Assembly (NCBI RefSeq): GCF_030398385.1 | Contig: NZ_JAOAOQ010000008.1 | Coordinates: 120,559 to 184,558 of the forward strand | Reading direction: 5' to 3' | From: Aquibium sp. ELW1220 | GTDB taxonomy: Bacteria > Pseudomonadota > Alphaproteobacteria > Rhizobiales > Rhizobiaceae | DNA: 64,000 nucleotides | Part shown: positions 45,678 to 54,442 of the stretch, one piece after another | Layout of the letters: the number at the start of each line of letters is the position of its first letter | How positions within the stretch are numbered: the stretch's first letter is position 1 | Notes under the pieces: model-generated | The model's input: the letters and a program-made list of their open reading frames with translations, nothing else | Told to the model about the DNA's origin: nothing | The model's database searches: none | Made by a program: the position numbers and the translations under genes

Positions 45678-46808
45678 TCACGTCGCTTCTAGCTGGCTAA
45701 CGGCCTTGCGCCGTTTTTCTTCCGCCTCATCGAGCATCTTGGTCATCCCTTCCGGCAACGGCCTGTCCGGCTCAGGCAGCTGCAGGAGATGGCGCCAGCG
45801 ATGGTCGAGCGCCTTGAGCGACACCTCGTCCGTCATGCCGCGCTTGGCCTGCGAGGAGAACAGCAGCGACAGCTCCGGAGACATCGGCTTGTTCTCCCGT
45901 ATCCGCTTCGCCAACCAGAGGGTGATATCGACCAGCTCCAGCCCAGCGCTTTGATCTCCCGGCATGAAGATCGGCGGTACTTCTGGCATGTTGGTAAAGT
46001 CGGCTTTCGGCATGCCGGGCCCGAGGTCGCTCTTGTGGCCGCGAAGTTTGCGATACATATTCGCCAGTTCGGCCTGCGCGCCATTGAACTCGGTCTGCCG
46101 GTCAACCGTGATACGGCGGACTGGACGCTTCAGCGCAGCCGTCTGCACGGCGATCGCCTGCAAGATCTGCTGGAAGCCCACAAGGTTCGGCGAGATCTGC
46201 AGCGTCGATTCGTAGTTGCTGGAGCCGAAATTGATCTCCTTCGGATTCGCCCGCGCCCATTTGAGGGCCCCGGAGATGATCTCGCGCGAGCGTGCGTCTG
46301 GCAGACGGCCGATCCGTTCGAGCAGCGTCGCATAGATCGTTTCAAGCTTCTCCTCGCAGCGTGCAGGGTTCTGTTCGCGGCGGGCGCTCCAGGCCTGCTT
46401 GGCAAGCTCCTCGTCGAACAGATGCGCTACCTTGAACAGCAGGACGTAGCGCAGCGGCGTCCAATAGTGATGCCATGGCAAGGCATCGTTGAGCCCCGCA
46501 TCGAAGACCTGGTCAAAGAAGGTGATGATGGCGTGGTCCTGCTTCGATACCCGGTATAGCGAGAAACGGAGGTCGTTCTTCTTGCTGAAATGCGCGATCC
46601 GGTAGGCGATCGGCGTCAGCCTCCGGACGCCGAGCTCATTGGCATGGATGCGCTTCACGCCCAGTTCCTGACGCAGTCCCTTCAGCAAAGGTTCGGCAAT
46701 GACGTCCAGGTTCGCGCGGCTGCCGAGCACGCCATAATAGAGCGTGGGCTGAGCAGGATCGAACAGGTTCTGACCGGTATTGCCACTTTCATCGACAAAA
46801 TAATACAT
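45678..46808 (-). CDS. DUF3800 protein
   Basis: A 376-residue protein beginning MYYFVDESGNTGQNLFDPAQ, the DUF3800 signature, whose DES and later Asp residues (VDRQTEFNGAQ, AGLELVDITLWLAKRI) suggest an RNase-H-like metal fold. DUF3800 proteins are typical of mobile and defence islands, with no proven activity. The start is the ATG at 46808 with GAGGGATGGGG ahead; the frame continues upstream but without family similarity. It faces the protease gene. Confidence 0.85.
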   Translation of the reverse strand: MYYFVDESGNTGQNLFDPAQPTLYYGVLGSRANLDVIAEPLLKGLRQELGVKRIHANELGVRRLTPIAYRIAHFSKKNDLRFSLYRVSKQDHAIITFFDQVFDAGLNDALPWHHYWTPLRYVLLFKVAHLFDEELAKQAWSARREQNPARCEEKLETIYATLLERIGRLPDARSREIISGALKWARANPKEINFGSSNYESTLQISPNLVGFQQILQAIAVQTAALKRPVRRITVDRQTEFNGAQAELANMYRKLRGHKSDLGPGMPKADFTNMPEVPPIFMPGDQSAGLELVDITLWLAKRIRENKPMSPELSLLFSSQAKRGMTDEVSLKALDHRWRHLLQLPEPDRPLPEGMTKMLDEAEEKRRKAVSQLEAT

Positions 46809-47309
46809 GGCCCCATCCCTCAAATGCTTCCCGTGAAAAAATGAAAGGGCGCGTGAATAATACCCGGATTGCGGCGAAATCGGGGAACGCGGCATCACCG
46901 TCAGTCTGCGGTCAGGCTGTCGTAAACTAAGCCCGCAAAGGGCGGCCTTGGCCAGCCGGCTTCCATCCCTGACGCGCAATATCTTTCGGCCGCAGACGCG
47001 GCAATCGAGGGAAGCGAGGGGCCATGCCACTTCCTCCCGGAGCGAAGCACCGGCCAGGCTCCGCCTCCCAAACGCACGCACCATCTCAGTTGATATCGCT
47101 TGTCCTGCGAATATCTTCTGTGGTGATCGGCAATGAGACGTCCATTTTGGCTTGAAATGGGCAGAACAACTGCTCAATCGGTGATTTCCATCGAATTTTA
47201 CTTTTCGGCACCTCGATCAATTGCGGGATAGCTTGTCATAGGTCGTCGACCAAACGTCCGCCTTCTCAGTTCTCGCGGCCAGAACCGGACAGTCAGCAGT
47301 CGGCCCCGC
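46809..47309. other. Right border of the accessory island, no gene
   Basis: 500 bases without a credible gene. The sequence TGAAAAAATGAAAGGG near the DUF3800 start (46851-46836 on the minus strand) could be part of its promoter. From about 47310 the sequence again resembles the core genome. Confidence 0.35.
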
Positions 47310-47747
47310 TCAAGACCAAACTAAGCGACGAATGTACTGCAGGTTTCGGGTGCTCCATAGCCCGGCGTGAAGGACTGACATGGCGTCGGCTCCGGTCAAA
47401 ACCCGTCCCGGTACCAAGCGTCGAATCTTCACCACCAGCGCCTCACCCCCGATGATCGCCGTCAGCACATAAACCTCCGCGCCCGGCGCCAGCGGCGTCT
47501 CGAGCCCCGCCCGGTCGCCGTCCACGAACACATTCATGCGCTCGCGGATCGCGGGCCGCGTCTCGCGGATGCGGTCTCCCATGCCTCCCCACGGCCGGTC
47601 GTGTTCGTCGATCGTCTCGGCCACGGCCGCGGCCATGTCCCCGACCGCGGCCCGACCCGCATCCCGAGCGCGGACCGGCCGGTGGCAGGGCGGTGTCGCC
47701 CGGCCTTGGCGGGCGCGGAGCCGGCGGCCCCGCGCCCTTGCCGTCAC
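47310..47747 (-). pseudogene. Broken MoaD/ThiS-family gene
   Basis: The frame contains GDMAAAVAETIDEHDRPW, GMGDRIRETRPAIRERMNVF and TPLAPGAEVYVLTAIIGG (about 47445-47650), close to the intact ThiS-like protein at 50127. Two faults are visible. First, the N-terminal strand seen in the intact copy (VTVKLSPVLCDLFPGSRRE) is absent. Second, ATCGGGGGTGAG reads through the expected Gly-Gly end; one more G would give Ile-Gly-Gly-stop. It follows the PQQ dehydrogenase gene directly (four-base overlap of frames). Most likely a decayed duplicate, but a divergent functional gene cannot be excluded. Confidence 0.55.
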
Positions 47748-49945
47748 TTCGGCCGGACGGCGTCCGCCGTACCCTGGATGAAGGCGGTGATCTTCTCGAT
47801 GTCGGCGTCGGTCAGCTTGCCGGTGAAATCGGGCATGCCGCGTTCGGCGAGTGCGCCGGAGAAGACGATGCTCTTCAGGTCGCCGATGGTGCCGGCCGCG
47901 GAATAGCCGAGGTTCGGCACGTTGCCGCCGCCATCGACGCCCGGGACGCCGTGGCAGAAGACGCAGTTGGCGATGTAGATCGCCGCGCCGTCGCCATAAT
48001 GCGCCGGATCGAAGGCCACGCCCGCCACGAGGTCGCGCCTGGGCGCCTGGACGAAGTCCGGCATGGACGCCTTGCCGCCGACCTTGAATGTGTAGACGCG
48101 GCCGGGACCGGCGCGGTCGGTGTGCTTCTGGGTGATGCCGTAGACGCCGCCCCAGCCCGCCGCGATGCTCACATACTGCACGCCGTCCACCTCGAAGGTC
48201 GAGGGCGCCGCGATCACGCCCGTCCCCACCGGCGTCTGCCAGACATTGGCGCCGGTCGTCGCGTCATAGGCGAGGAAACGACCGTCGGCCGAGCCCTGGA
48301 ACACGAGGTTGCCCGCCGTCGCCAATGTGCCGCCGTTCCACGGCGAGACATAGTGCTGGCGCCAGGCCTCCTTCTGCGCCACCGGATCCCAGGCGAGCAG
48401 ATGGCCGAACGGGCGTTCTCCGGGGGGCGTGGCCGAGACCAGCCAGCCGAGGTTCCAGCCGAGGTTCGAGTGCGGCCGGCCCGGCAGGTTGGCGTTGAAG
48501 GACCAGGCCTCGCGCGTGTCCTGTTCGAGCGTCAGCGGCACGCCCTGGGCGGGGATGTAGACGAGGCCGGTCTGCGGCGAGTAGCTCATCGGGTGCCAGT
48601 TGTGCGCGCCATAGGGCGACGGCGTCACCTCGAAGGTCTCGCCGGGGTTTCGCGCCCGCGGATCCTCGATCGGCCGGCCATTGGCGTCGTAGCCCAGCGC
48701 CCAGTTCACCTTGACGAAGGGTTCGGCCGAGATGAAGCCGCAGTCGGTGCGGTCGACGACGTAGAAGAAGCCGGATTTCGGCGCGTGGAGCATCACTTTC
48801 CGCGCGCGGCCGTCGATCTCCATGTTGGCGAGGATGATGTGCTGGGTTGCCGTATAGTCCCAGTTCTCGCCGGGCACCTCCTGGTAGTGGCAGACATATT
48901 CGCCGGTGTCGGCCTTGAGCGCCACCAGCGACGACAGATAGAGGTTGTCGCCGCCGCCGGGGCTGCGCAGGTCGCGGTTCCACGGGCTGCCGTTGCCGGT
49001 GCCGACGTAGAGCGTTCCGGTGTCGGGATCGTAGGCCATGGCGTCCCACATCGTGCCGCCGCCGCCGGCCTCCCAGTACTTGCCGGCAGGGTCCCAGGTC
49101 AGCGCGGCGCGCGCCATCTCCGGCCCCTCGTAGGGCTTCGACGGGTCGCCCGGCACCGAATACCAGCGCCAGGCCTGCGCGCCGGTCTCGGCGTCATAGG
49201 CGGTCAGGTAGCCGCGCACGCCATATTCGGCGCCGCCGTTCCCGATCACGACCTTGCCGTTGTAGACGCGCGGCGCGCCTGTGATCGTATAGGAGCGGGC
49301 GCGGTCCTCGATCGTGTCGACCTCCCAGACCTTCTCGCCCGACCCGGCGTCGAGCGCGATCAGGCGGCCGTCGAAGCTGCCGACGAAAACCTTGCCGCCA
49401 TAGACGGCGACGCCCCGGTTCACCACGTCGCAGCAGCCCTTGTAGGCAAACTCGCGCGGCACTTCGGGATCGTGGACCCAGAGTTTCTCGCCGGTCACCG
49501 CGTCGATCGCGTGCACCACCGACCACGAGGCGGTGACGTACATGACGCCGTCCACGACGATCGGCGTCGCCTCGACGCCGCGCGTGCTGTCGAGACCGTA
49601 GGACCAGGCGAGGCCGAGCTCGCCGACGTTGCCGGTGTTGATCTGGTCGAGCCTGCTGAAGCGGCTCTCGGCATAGTCGAGCCCGTAGCTCGGCCAGTTC
49701 TTCGTCGCGGCAGCGTTGGCGACGATCGCCTGCGTGTCGATGGCGGCGACGGCGGCACGCGCCGCCTCGGGCGTCACCTGCTGGGCGGCGGCGATGCCGG
49801 TCGTCAGGGTCAGCGCCAGGGCCGATGCCGCCGCGCCGATCCGCAACGTCTGCGCGACCGGACCGGTGCCCGATCGAATCCTGTCGGCAGGGCGCAGGAC
49901 GTCGTTTGCCGCCGCTGTCGCGACGGCATTCCGCTGGAATGCCAT
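47744..49945 (-). CDS. PQQ-dependent quinohaemoprotein alcohol dehydrogenase
   Basis: A 733-residue periplasmic enzyme, type II. A signal peptide (LRIGAAASALALTLTTGIAAAQ) leads to the eight-bladed PQQ propeller with blades such as SYGLDYAESRFSRLDQINTGNVG. KGCCDVVNRG has the adjacent cysteines that form the PQQ disulfide ring; the active Asp is probably in SPGGGDNLYLSS. The residue two after it is Leu, not the Asp of lanthanide-dependent enzymes, which favours calcium (tentative). The C-terminus holds haem c (NCVFCHGVPGVDGGG) with a Met ligand near AERGMPDFTG. The start has GAGGAGGAG ahead. Confidence 0.92.
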   Translation of the reverse strand: MAFQRNAVATAAANDVLRPADRIRSGTGPVAQTLRIGAAASALALTLTTGIAAAQQVTPEAARAAVAAIDTQAIVANAAATKNWPSYGLDYAESRFSRLDQINTGNVGELGLAWSYGLDSTRGVEATPIVVDGVMYVTASWSVVHAIDAVTGEKLWVHDPEVPREFAYKGCCDVVNRGVAVYGGKVFVGSFDGRLIALDAGSGEKVWEVDTIEDRARSYTITGAPRVYNGKVVIGNGGAEYGVRGYLTAYDAETGAQAWRWYSVPGDPSKPYEGPEMARAALTWDPAGKYWEAGGGGTMWDAMAYDPDTGTLYVGTGNGSPWNRDLRSPGGGDNLYLSSLVALKADTGEYVCHYQEVPGENWDYTATQHIILANMEIDGRARKVMLHAPKSGFFYVVDRTDCGFISAEPFVKVNWALGYDANGRPIEDPRARNPGETFEVTPSPYGAHNWHPMSYSPQTGLVYIPAQGVPLTLEQDTREAWSFNANLPGRPHSNLGWNLGWLVSATPPGERPFGHLLAWDPVAQKEAWRQHYVSPWNGGTLATAGNLVFQGSADGRFLAYDATTGANVWQTPVGTGVIAAPSTFEVDGVQYVSIAAGWGGVYGITQKHTDRAGPGRVYTFKVGGKASMPDFVQAPRRDLVAGVAFDPAHYGDGAAIYIANCVFCHGVPGVDGGGNVPNLGYSAAGTIGDLKSIVFSGALAERGMPDFTGKLTDADIEKITAFIQGTADAVRPK

Positions 49946-50126
49946 GTGGGTTCTCCTCCTCGCGTGCACCGACGATGCCTCCACCGCCGTCGCATCCGCA
50001 ATGCGTTACGAATACGCCCGCGTTTTCCTCCCGGGCGTCACACATCATCGCGGAGTTCTGACGCTGCGTCAATCTGCCACGCGCCATACGTGCGGCGGAA
50101 TCGCCTTTTCGCCCGGGGCGGCGGCG

Positions 50127-50453
50127 TCAGCCGCCGCTGATGGCCGTCAGCACGTAGACCTCGTCGCCGGGGGCGAGCGGCGTCTTCAGGCTCGCCCGGC
50201 TGCCGTCGACGAAGACGTTCATGTGCTTGCGGATCGCCGGCCGCGAGTCGCGGATCCGGTCGCCCATGCCGGGCCACAGCCGGTCGAGCTCGTCGATCAT
50301 GTCGGCCACCGTCGCCGCCACCATCGCCACCTCGCGGCGCGAGCCGGGAAAGAGATCGCAGAGAACCGGCGACAGCTTCACCGTCACCGGCAGCGCGGCG
50401 CGGACGGCGGCCGCATGGCCTGCCGCGCCCGACAGGTCGTCGTGCCTGGCCAT
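50127..50453 (-). CDS. MoaD/ThiS-family sulfur-carrier-like protein
   Basis: A 108-residue beta-grasp protein: PVTVKLSPVLCDLFPG, a middle helix DMIDELDRLWPGMGDRI, and the end EVYVLTAISGG. The final Gly-Gly is the site that E1-like enzymes adenylate and thiolate. Family members give sulfur for molybdopterin or thiamine; this subset, with the stretch RPAIRKHMNVFVDGSR, is found beside BNR-repeat proteins and its target is unknown. It begins two bases after the BNR gene stop, so they form one unit. No E1 enzyme is in the window. Confidence 0.83.
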   Translation of the reverse strand: MARHDDLSGAAGHAAAVRAALPVTVKLSPVLCDLFPGSRREVAMVAATVADMIDELDRLWPGMGDRIRDSRPAIRKHMNVFVDGSRASLKTPLAPGDEVYVLTAISGG

Positions 50454-50455
50454 CG

Positions 50456-51541
50456 TCAGGCGTCCAGCACGTGGGTTTCGACCGACGAGATCGTCGGCAG
50501 GTGCGCCGCGATCTGGGTCCAGCTGTCGCCCTCGTCGGCGCTGGCGTAGACTTCGCCGCTGCCGGTGCCGAAATAGACTCCGGCCGGTTCCATCCGGTCG
50601 ACCGCCATCGCCTGGCGCAGCACGCCGAAATAGGCGTTCTCCTGCGGCAGGCCGGCGCGCATGGCCTGCCAGCTGTCGCCGCCGTCGCGCGTGCGCCAGA
50701 CCGCCGTCTGTGCGTCCGGCATGAAGCGGCCGGCCGAATCGCCGTTGAGCGGGATCAGGTAGACCGTGCGCGGATCACGCGGATGCACCGCCGCCGGGAA
50801 GCCGAAGCTCGACGGCAGACCGTTCTCCATGCTGGTCCAGGAGCGGCCGCCATCGTCCGATCGATACATGCCGCAATGGTTCTGCTGGTAGAGCAGCTGG
50901 TCGGTACCCGGCGCCAGCACCATGCAGTGCACGCACTGGCCGAGCTCTGGGTAGCGCTGGTCTTCCGGGAAATAGTCGGCGCGGGTGCCCCTGTTGCGCG
51001 GCTCCCAGGTCTTGCCGCCATCGTCGGTGCCGAAGACGCCGGCCGACGAGATGCCGACCCACAGGCGGTCCCTGTCCTGCGGATGCGGCACCAGCGAATG
51101 CAGGATCAGGCCGGCGCCGCCGGGGTTCCAGTGCGGCCGGCTCGGATGGTCGCGCAGGCCGTTCACGTGGCTCCAGGTCTTGCCGCCGTCGGCGCTCCTG
51201 AACAGGCCGGCCGGCTGGACGCCGGCATAGAGCGTGCCGTCATGGCCGGGCGAAAGGCTCCAGACCGCCGAGACCGGCTCCTCGCCCTCGGCATAGGCCA
51301 GCCCCTCGCTCGAATGCGTCCAGGCCGCGCCGAGGTCGGGCGAGGTCCAGACCGCCGGGCCGAACCATTCGTTGCCGCCGGCCGCATGGATCGCCCCGGT
51401 CGCCGGATCGAGGATGGCGTGATGGATCGGCCAGGTGTTGCAATAGGGGCCGCGCAGGCGCCATGTCTTGCGGTTCTCGTCGCCCTCCGCGACGAACAGG
51501 CCCTTCTTGGTGCCGATCAGGATGAGTATGCGCTTTGCCAA
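50456..51541 (-). CDS. BNR-repeat (sialidase-like) propeller protein
   Basis: About 361 residues of a six-bladed propeller with BNR (Asp-box) repeats: SPDLGAAWTHS, SADGGKTWSHV, GTDDGGKTWEPR, RSDDGGRSWTSM, RTRDGGDSWQAM and SADEGDSWTQI. The fold is that of sialidases or VPS10-type sorting domains, but it lacks a signal peptide and the sialidase Arg triad is not obvious, so function is unknown. TTG at 51541 (LAKRILILIG) is chosen as start: GGAGAGGAGACC stands just before it, whereas an ATG at 51607 has no site and lies about 12 bases from a TATAAT box. Confidence 0.8.
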   Translation of the reverse strand: MAKRILILIGTKKGLFVAEGDENRKTWRLRGPYCNTWPIHHAILDPATGAIHAAGGNEWFGPAVWTSPDLGAAWTHSSEGLAYAEGEEPVSAVWSLSPGHDGTLYAGVQPAGLFRSADGGKTWSHVNGLRDHPSRPHWNPGGAGLILHSLVPHPQDRDRLWVGISSAGVFGTDDGGKTWEPRNRGTRADYFPEDQRYPELGQCVHCMVLAPGTDQLLYQQNHCGMYRSDDGGRSWTSMENGLPSSFGFPAAVHPRDPRTVYLIPLNGDSAGRFMPDAQTAVWRTRDGGDSWQAMRAGLPQENAYFGVLRQAMAVDRMEPAGVYFGTGSGEVYASADEGDSWTQIAAHLPTISSVETHVLDA

Positions 51542-51611
51542 CGGGACGGTCTCCTCTCCCACGAACGACCAGCCACCTCCGCCGCCCCGAAAGGAAAGGC
51601 TGGACATTTAC

Positions 51612-51623
51612 GTTGATATCAAC
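51612..51623. promoter_or_regulatory. GTTGATATCAAC dyad, probable MarR operator
   Basis: A perfect 12-base palindrome between the BNR gene and the MarR gene. On the minus strand TATAAT (51629-51624) is directly joined to it, so a bound repressor would cover the -10 box of the BNR-ThiS unit. It is 12 bases before the MarR ATG, so the regulator probably controls itself too. Confidence 0.6.
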
Positions 51624-51634
51624 ATTATAGGCAC

Positions 51635-52084
51635 ATGTCAAAGCCCTCAAATAACGAAAAGGTCGGATTCGACGTCACCCTGCAGGTCAAGAACGCGTGC
51701 CTCTGCCTCCACGTCCAGCGCGCGGCGCGGTCGCTGGCGCGGCTGTTCGACGAGGCGTTCCGGCCGGTCGGCATCACCAATGGCCAGTTCTCGATGCTGA
51801 TGTCGCTCAACCGGCCCGGCCCGGCCCGCATGCGCGAGGTCGCCGCCCTGCTCGCCATGGACCGCACCACGTTGACGGCCGCCCTGAAGACGCTCGAGCG
51901 GCGCGGCCTCCTCGAAGTGCGCACCGACCCCGACGACCGCCGCGGCCGCCTGCTCACCCTCACCGACGCCGGCCGCGACACCCTCGCCCGCGCCGTTCCG
52001 ATCTGGCGCGACACCCACGCCGCGCTGGAACAGGGGCTCGACGACGCCGACCGACTTCGCGCGGCGCTGCTGGCGATTTCGTAG
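51635..52084 (+). CDS. MarR-family transcriptional regulator
   Basis: A 149-residue winged-helix regulator. FSMLMSLNRPGPARMREVAALLAMDRTTLTAALKTLERRGLLEV in form holds the recognition helix, and DPDDRRGRLLTLTDAGRDTL is the wing. MarR proteins bind DNA as dimers and let go on binding small phenolics or on cysteine oxidation. Two cysteines (ACLCLH, near residues 22-24) may be redox-sensitive. The gene is divergent from the BNR protein gene with a palindrome between, its likely operator. The leader is only a few bases long. Confidence 0.9.
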   Translation: MSKPSNNEKVGFDVTLQVKNACLCLHVQRAARSLARLFDEAFRPVGITNGQFSMLMSLNRPGPARMREVAALLAMDRTTLTAALKTLERRGLLEVRTDPDDRRGRLLTLTDAGRDTLARAVPIWRDTHAALEQGLDDADRLRAALLAIS

Positions 52085-52136
52085 GGCGCTGCAGCGCCCG
52101 CCCTCGCCCCACCCCGAATGGGCCCGCAAAGAGGGA

Positions 52137-53020
52137 GATCACGCGCTTCGCCGGATCGCAACCGCTGCCGGAAAGGCGCCGAGTGCGGAACCGCCGATCT
52201 CCCCCCTTGTGGGGGAGATGCCGGCAGGCAGAGGGGGGCGCCGCAGAGCGTAGGCGGCAGCCGGGCCAAACCGTGCATCGCGTTGACGATCACCGTAGTC
52301 CGCGCTCCATCGCGCGCGCCTCTGGCCTGCCGGACAAGTCCCCTCCAGGGCGATCACGCGCGCCGCCGGCTTCCGCGGATCGCAGCCACTGCCGGAAAGG
52401 CGCCGAGGGCGAAACCGCCGATCTCCCCCCTTGTGGGGGGTCCGAAGGACGGGCGAGACCGGTGGCTCGCCCCGCCCGGCAGGCAGAGGGGGGCGCCGCA
52501 GAGCGTAGGCGGCAGCCGGGCCAAACCGTGCATCGCGTTGACGATCACCGTAGTCCGCGCTCCATCGCGCGCGCCTCTGGCCTGCCGGACAAGTCCCCTC
52601 CAGGGCGATCACGCGCGCCGCCGGCTTCCGCGGATCGCAGCCACTGCCGGAAAGGCGCCGAGGGCGAAACCGCCGATCTCCCCCCTTGTGGGGGGTCCGA
52701 AGGACGGGCGAGACCGGTGGCTCGCCCCGCCCGGCAGGCAGAGGGGGGCGCCGCAGAGCGTAGGCGGCAGCCGGGCCAAACCGTGCATCGCGTCGACGAT
52801 CACCGTAGTCCGCGTTCCATCGCGCGCCCCTCTGGCCTGCCGGACATGTCCCCTCAAGGGCGATCACGCGCTCCACCGGTGTCGCCGGATCGTGGCCGCT
52901 GCCGGAAAGGCGCCGAGGGCGGAACCGCCGATCTCCCCCCTTGTGGGGGGTCCGAAGGACGGACGAGACCGGTGGCTCGCCCCGCCCGGCAGGCAGAGGG
53001 GGGCGCCGTAGAGTGTAGAG
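52137..53020. repeat. 255-base tandem repeat
   Basis: Copies start at GATCACGCG at 52137, 52352, 52607 and 52862. The spacing is 215, then 255 and 255 bases; the first copy lacks about 40 bases (TCCGAAGGACGGG...CCGCC). The middle two copies are almost identical. The length is a multiple of three, so all frames run through in long, repeating open frames that are not genes. Each copy carries the CCCCCCTTGTGGGG arm of the palindromic repeats. It follows the MarR gene and lies in about 1.4 kb without genes. Confidence 0.85.
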
Positions 53021-53287
53021 CTTGGATCATCGGCAGGCGTCGGGCGGCCCAGCCGGCACATGCGGCGGCTATTTGGCGCCCGCCGCGTTCCGTCGCGCCC
53101 CCCTCTGCCTGCCGGCATCTCCCCCACAAGGGGGGAGATCGGCAGCTTCGGAGCGACCCGCAACGTCCTGGACTACTGACGATGGGCCGGACATCATCGA
53201 TGCATGGGCGTTCCAGTCCGCGTCACGACACTATCGCCTGGAGTGCTCTTAACGGCCCAGTGCCAGCGCCCGTCCGGCCGCAGAACC
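53021..53287. repeat. Reverse-oriented arm of the palindromic repeat
   Basis: CCCCCCTCTGCCTGCCGG, ATCTCCCCCACAAGGGGGG at about 53097-53140 is the opposite arm to those in the tandem repeat, closing a long inverted structure. The rest of the stretch has no gene or clear signal. Confidence 0.6.
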
Positions 53288-53534
53288 TGGCGCCTATCCT
53301 CTCCCCCGGGCAGGGGGAGAGGTGGCCCGGGCGAAGCCCGGGACGGAGAGGGGGTGATGCCTCGCGCCGCGCAGCGGCGAGAGGATGGGTGGGACCCGCA
53401 CTGAGCCGGTCATTTTCCCAACACGCCAAGCCAATTGGATGGGAGCGGAGTTGGTACACAGGGCAGAGCGAAGCACCCCCTCTCCGGCCCTTCGGGCCAC
53501 CTCTCCCCCTGCCCGGGGGAGAGGACAGGCGCCA
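53288..53534. repeat. Second type of palindromic repeat
   Basis: The arms are TGGCGCCT(A/G)TCCTCTCCCC on the left and the reverse complement on the right, each followed by an inner CGGGCAGGGGGAGAGGTGGC part. They flank about 130 bases. The element ends nine bases from the nitroreductase stop and could end its transcript. Confidence 0.75.
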
Positions 53535-53542
53535 CTCGCCCC

Positions 53543-54253
53543 TCACTTCACGAAGGTGACGAACTCCTCCAGCGGCACGCGTTCGGTGCGCAGGCTGTTT
53601 TCCGGCTTGGAGGCGTCCTCGTAGCCGAGCGCCATGCCGCAGACGACGATCTCCTCGTCGGGAATGCCGAGCACGGGGCGGATCTGGTTGTGGTAGGGCG
53701 CAAACGCCGCCTGCGGGCAGGTGTGCAGGCCCCTGCCCCGCGCCGCGATCATGATCGACTGCAGGAACATGCCGTGGTCGATCCACGAGCCGTGGTTCAG
53801 GCGGCGGTCGATGGTGAAGATCATGCCCACCGGCGCGTCGAAGAACACGAAGTTGCGGTCGTGCTGGGCGCGCATCTGGTCGACGTCGCGCTTGCCGATG
53901 CCGAGCGCGCCGTAGAGCGCGAAGCCGACGGCGCGGCGGCGGGCGTAATAGGGTTCGAAGAACTGGTCGGGATAGTACTTGTACTCGTCCCACTTCGCCT
54001 TCTCGGCCCGGATGCCGGAGTTCAGGATCGCGTCGGTGATCTTCTGCTTGGTCTCACCGGTCGTCACCCACACCTTCCAGGGCTGCATGTTTGTGCCCGA
54101 TGGCGCGCGGCTGGCCACCCGCAGGATGTCGCGGATGGTCTCATCATCCACGGGATCGGGCAGGAAGGCGCGCACCGAGCGGCGCGAGGTGATCGCCGCG
54201 TCGACGATCTCCGCCTCGTCGATGGTTTCAGCCTGTTTGTCGGGTGCGAGCAT
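53543..54253 (-). CDS. Nitroreductase-family FMN oxidoreductase
   Basis: A 236-residue protein. TSRRSVRAFLPDPVDDETIRDIL (about 22-44) and ASRAPSGTNMQPWKVWV (48-64) bind FMN; the middle GSWIDHGMFLQSIMIAARGRGLHT is the dimer core; VVCGMALGYEDASKPENSLRTER ends the family fold. Members reduce nitro groups, quinones or enones with NAD(P)H; the physiological substrate here is unknown. It is divergent from the XRE-cupin gene. Confidence 0.9.
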   Translation of the reverse strand: MLAPDKQAETIDEAEIVDAAITSRRSVRAFLPDPVDDETIRDILRVASRAPSGTNMQPWKVWVTTGETKQKITDAILNSGIRAEKAKWDEYKYYPDQFFEPYYARRRAVGFALYGALGIGKRDVDQMRAQHDRNFVFFDAPVGMIFTIDRRLNHGSWIDHGMFLQSIMIAARGRGLHTCPQAAFAPYHNQIRPVLGIPDEEIVVCGMALGYEDASKPENSLRTERVPLEEFVTFVK

Positions 54254-54380
54254 GCCGAGGTCCCCTCGTCCTTATGCACCATCCTTGGCATATCGGGCGC
54301 AATTGGTCCAATCGCCCCGATCCGCCGGTGCAGCGTTCCGATTTGCCGGGGCTCCTATCACATCGTCTGAAATTCCGCTT

Positions 54381-54413
54381 GAATTTTTCATGACAGTCAC
54401 GATGATGAAATTC
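54381..54413. promoter_or_regulatory. Candidate operator of the XRE-cupin gene
   Basis: GAATTTTTCAT and ATGAAATTC form an imperfect inverted repeat 30 bases upstream of the XRE-cupin GTG start, in an AT-rich patch of the divergent region with the nitroreductase gene. Autoregulation is likely. Confidence 0.45.
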
Positions 54414-54442
54414 GAGAGGATTTTTTCACGAGGCGGTGGCGC

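Noticed and set aside
40414..47309. Attachment-site direct repeats or a tRNA at the defence island borders
   Set aside because: Reading both borders gave no shared repeat and no tRNA-like fold; the mode of entry stays open.
52118..53559. Repeating open frames on both strands
   Set aside because: They exist because the tandem repeat length is a multiple of three; translations are low-complexity and differ only by frame.
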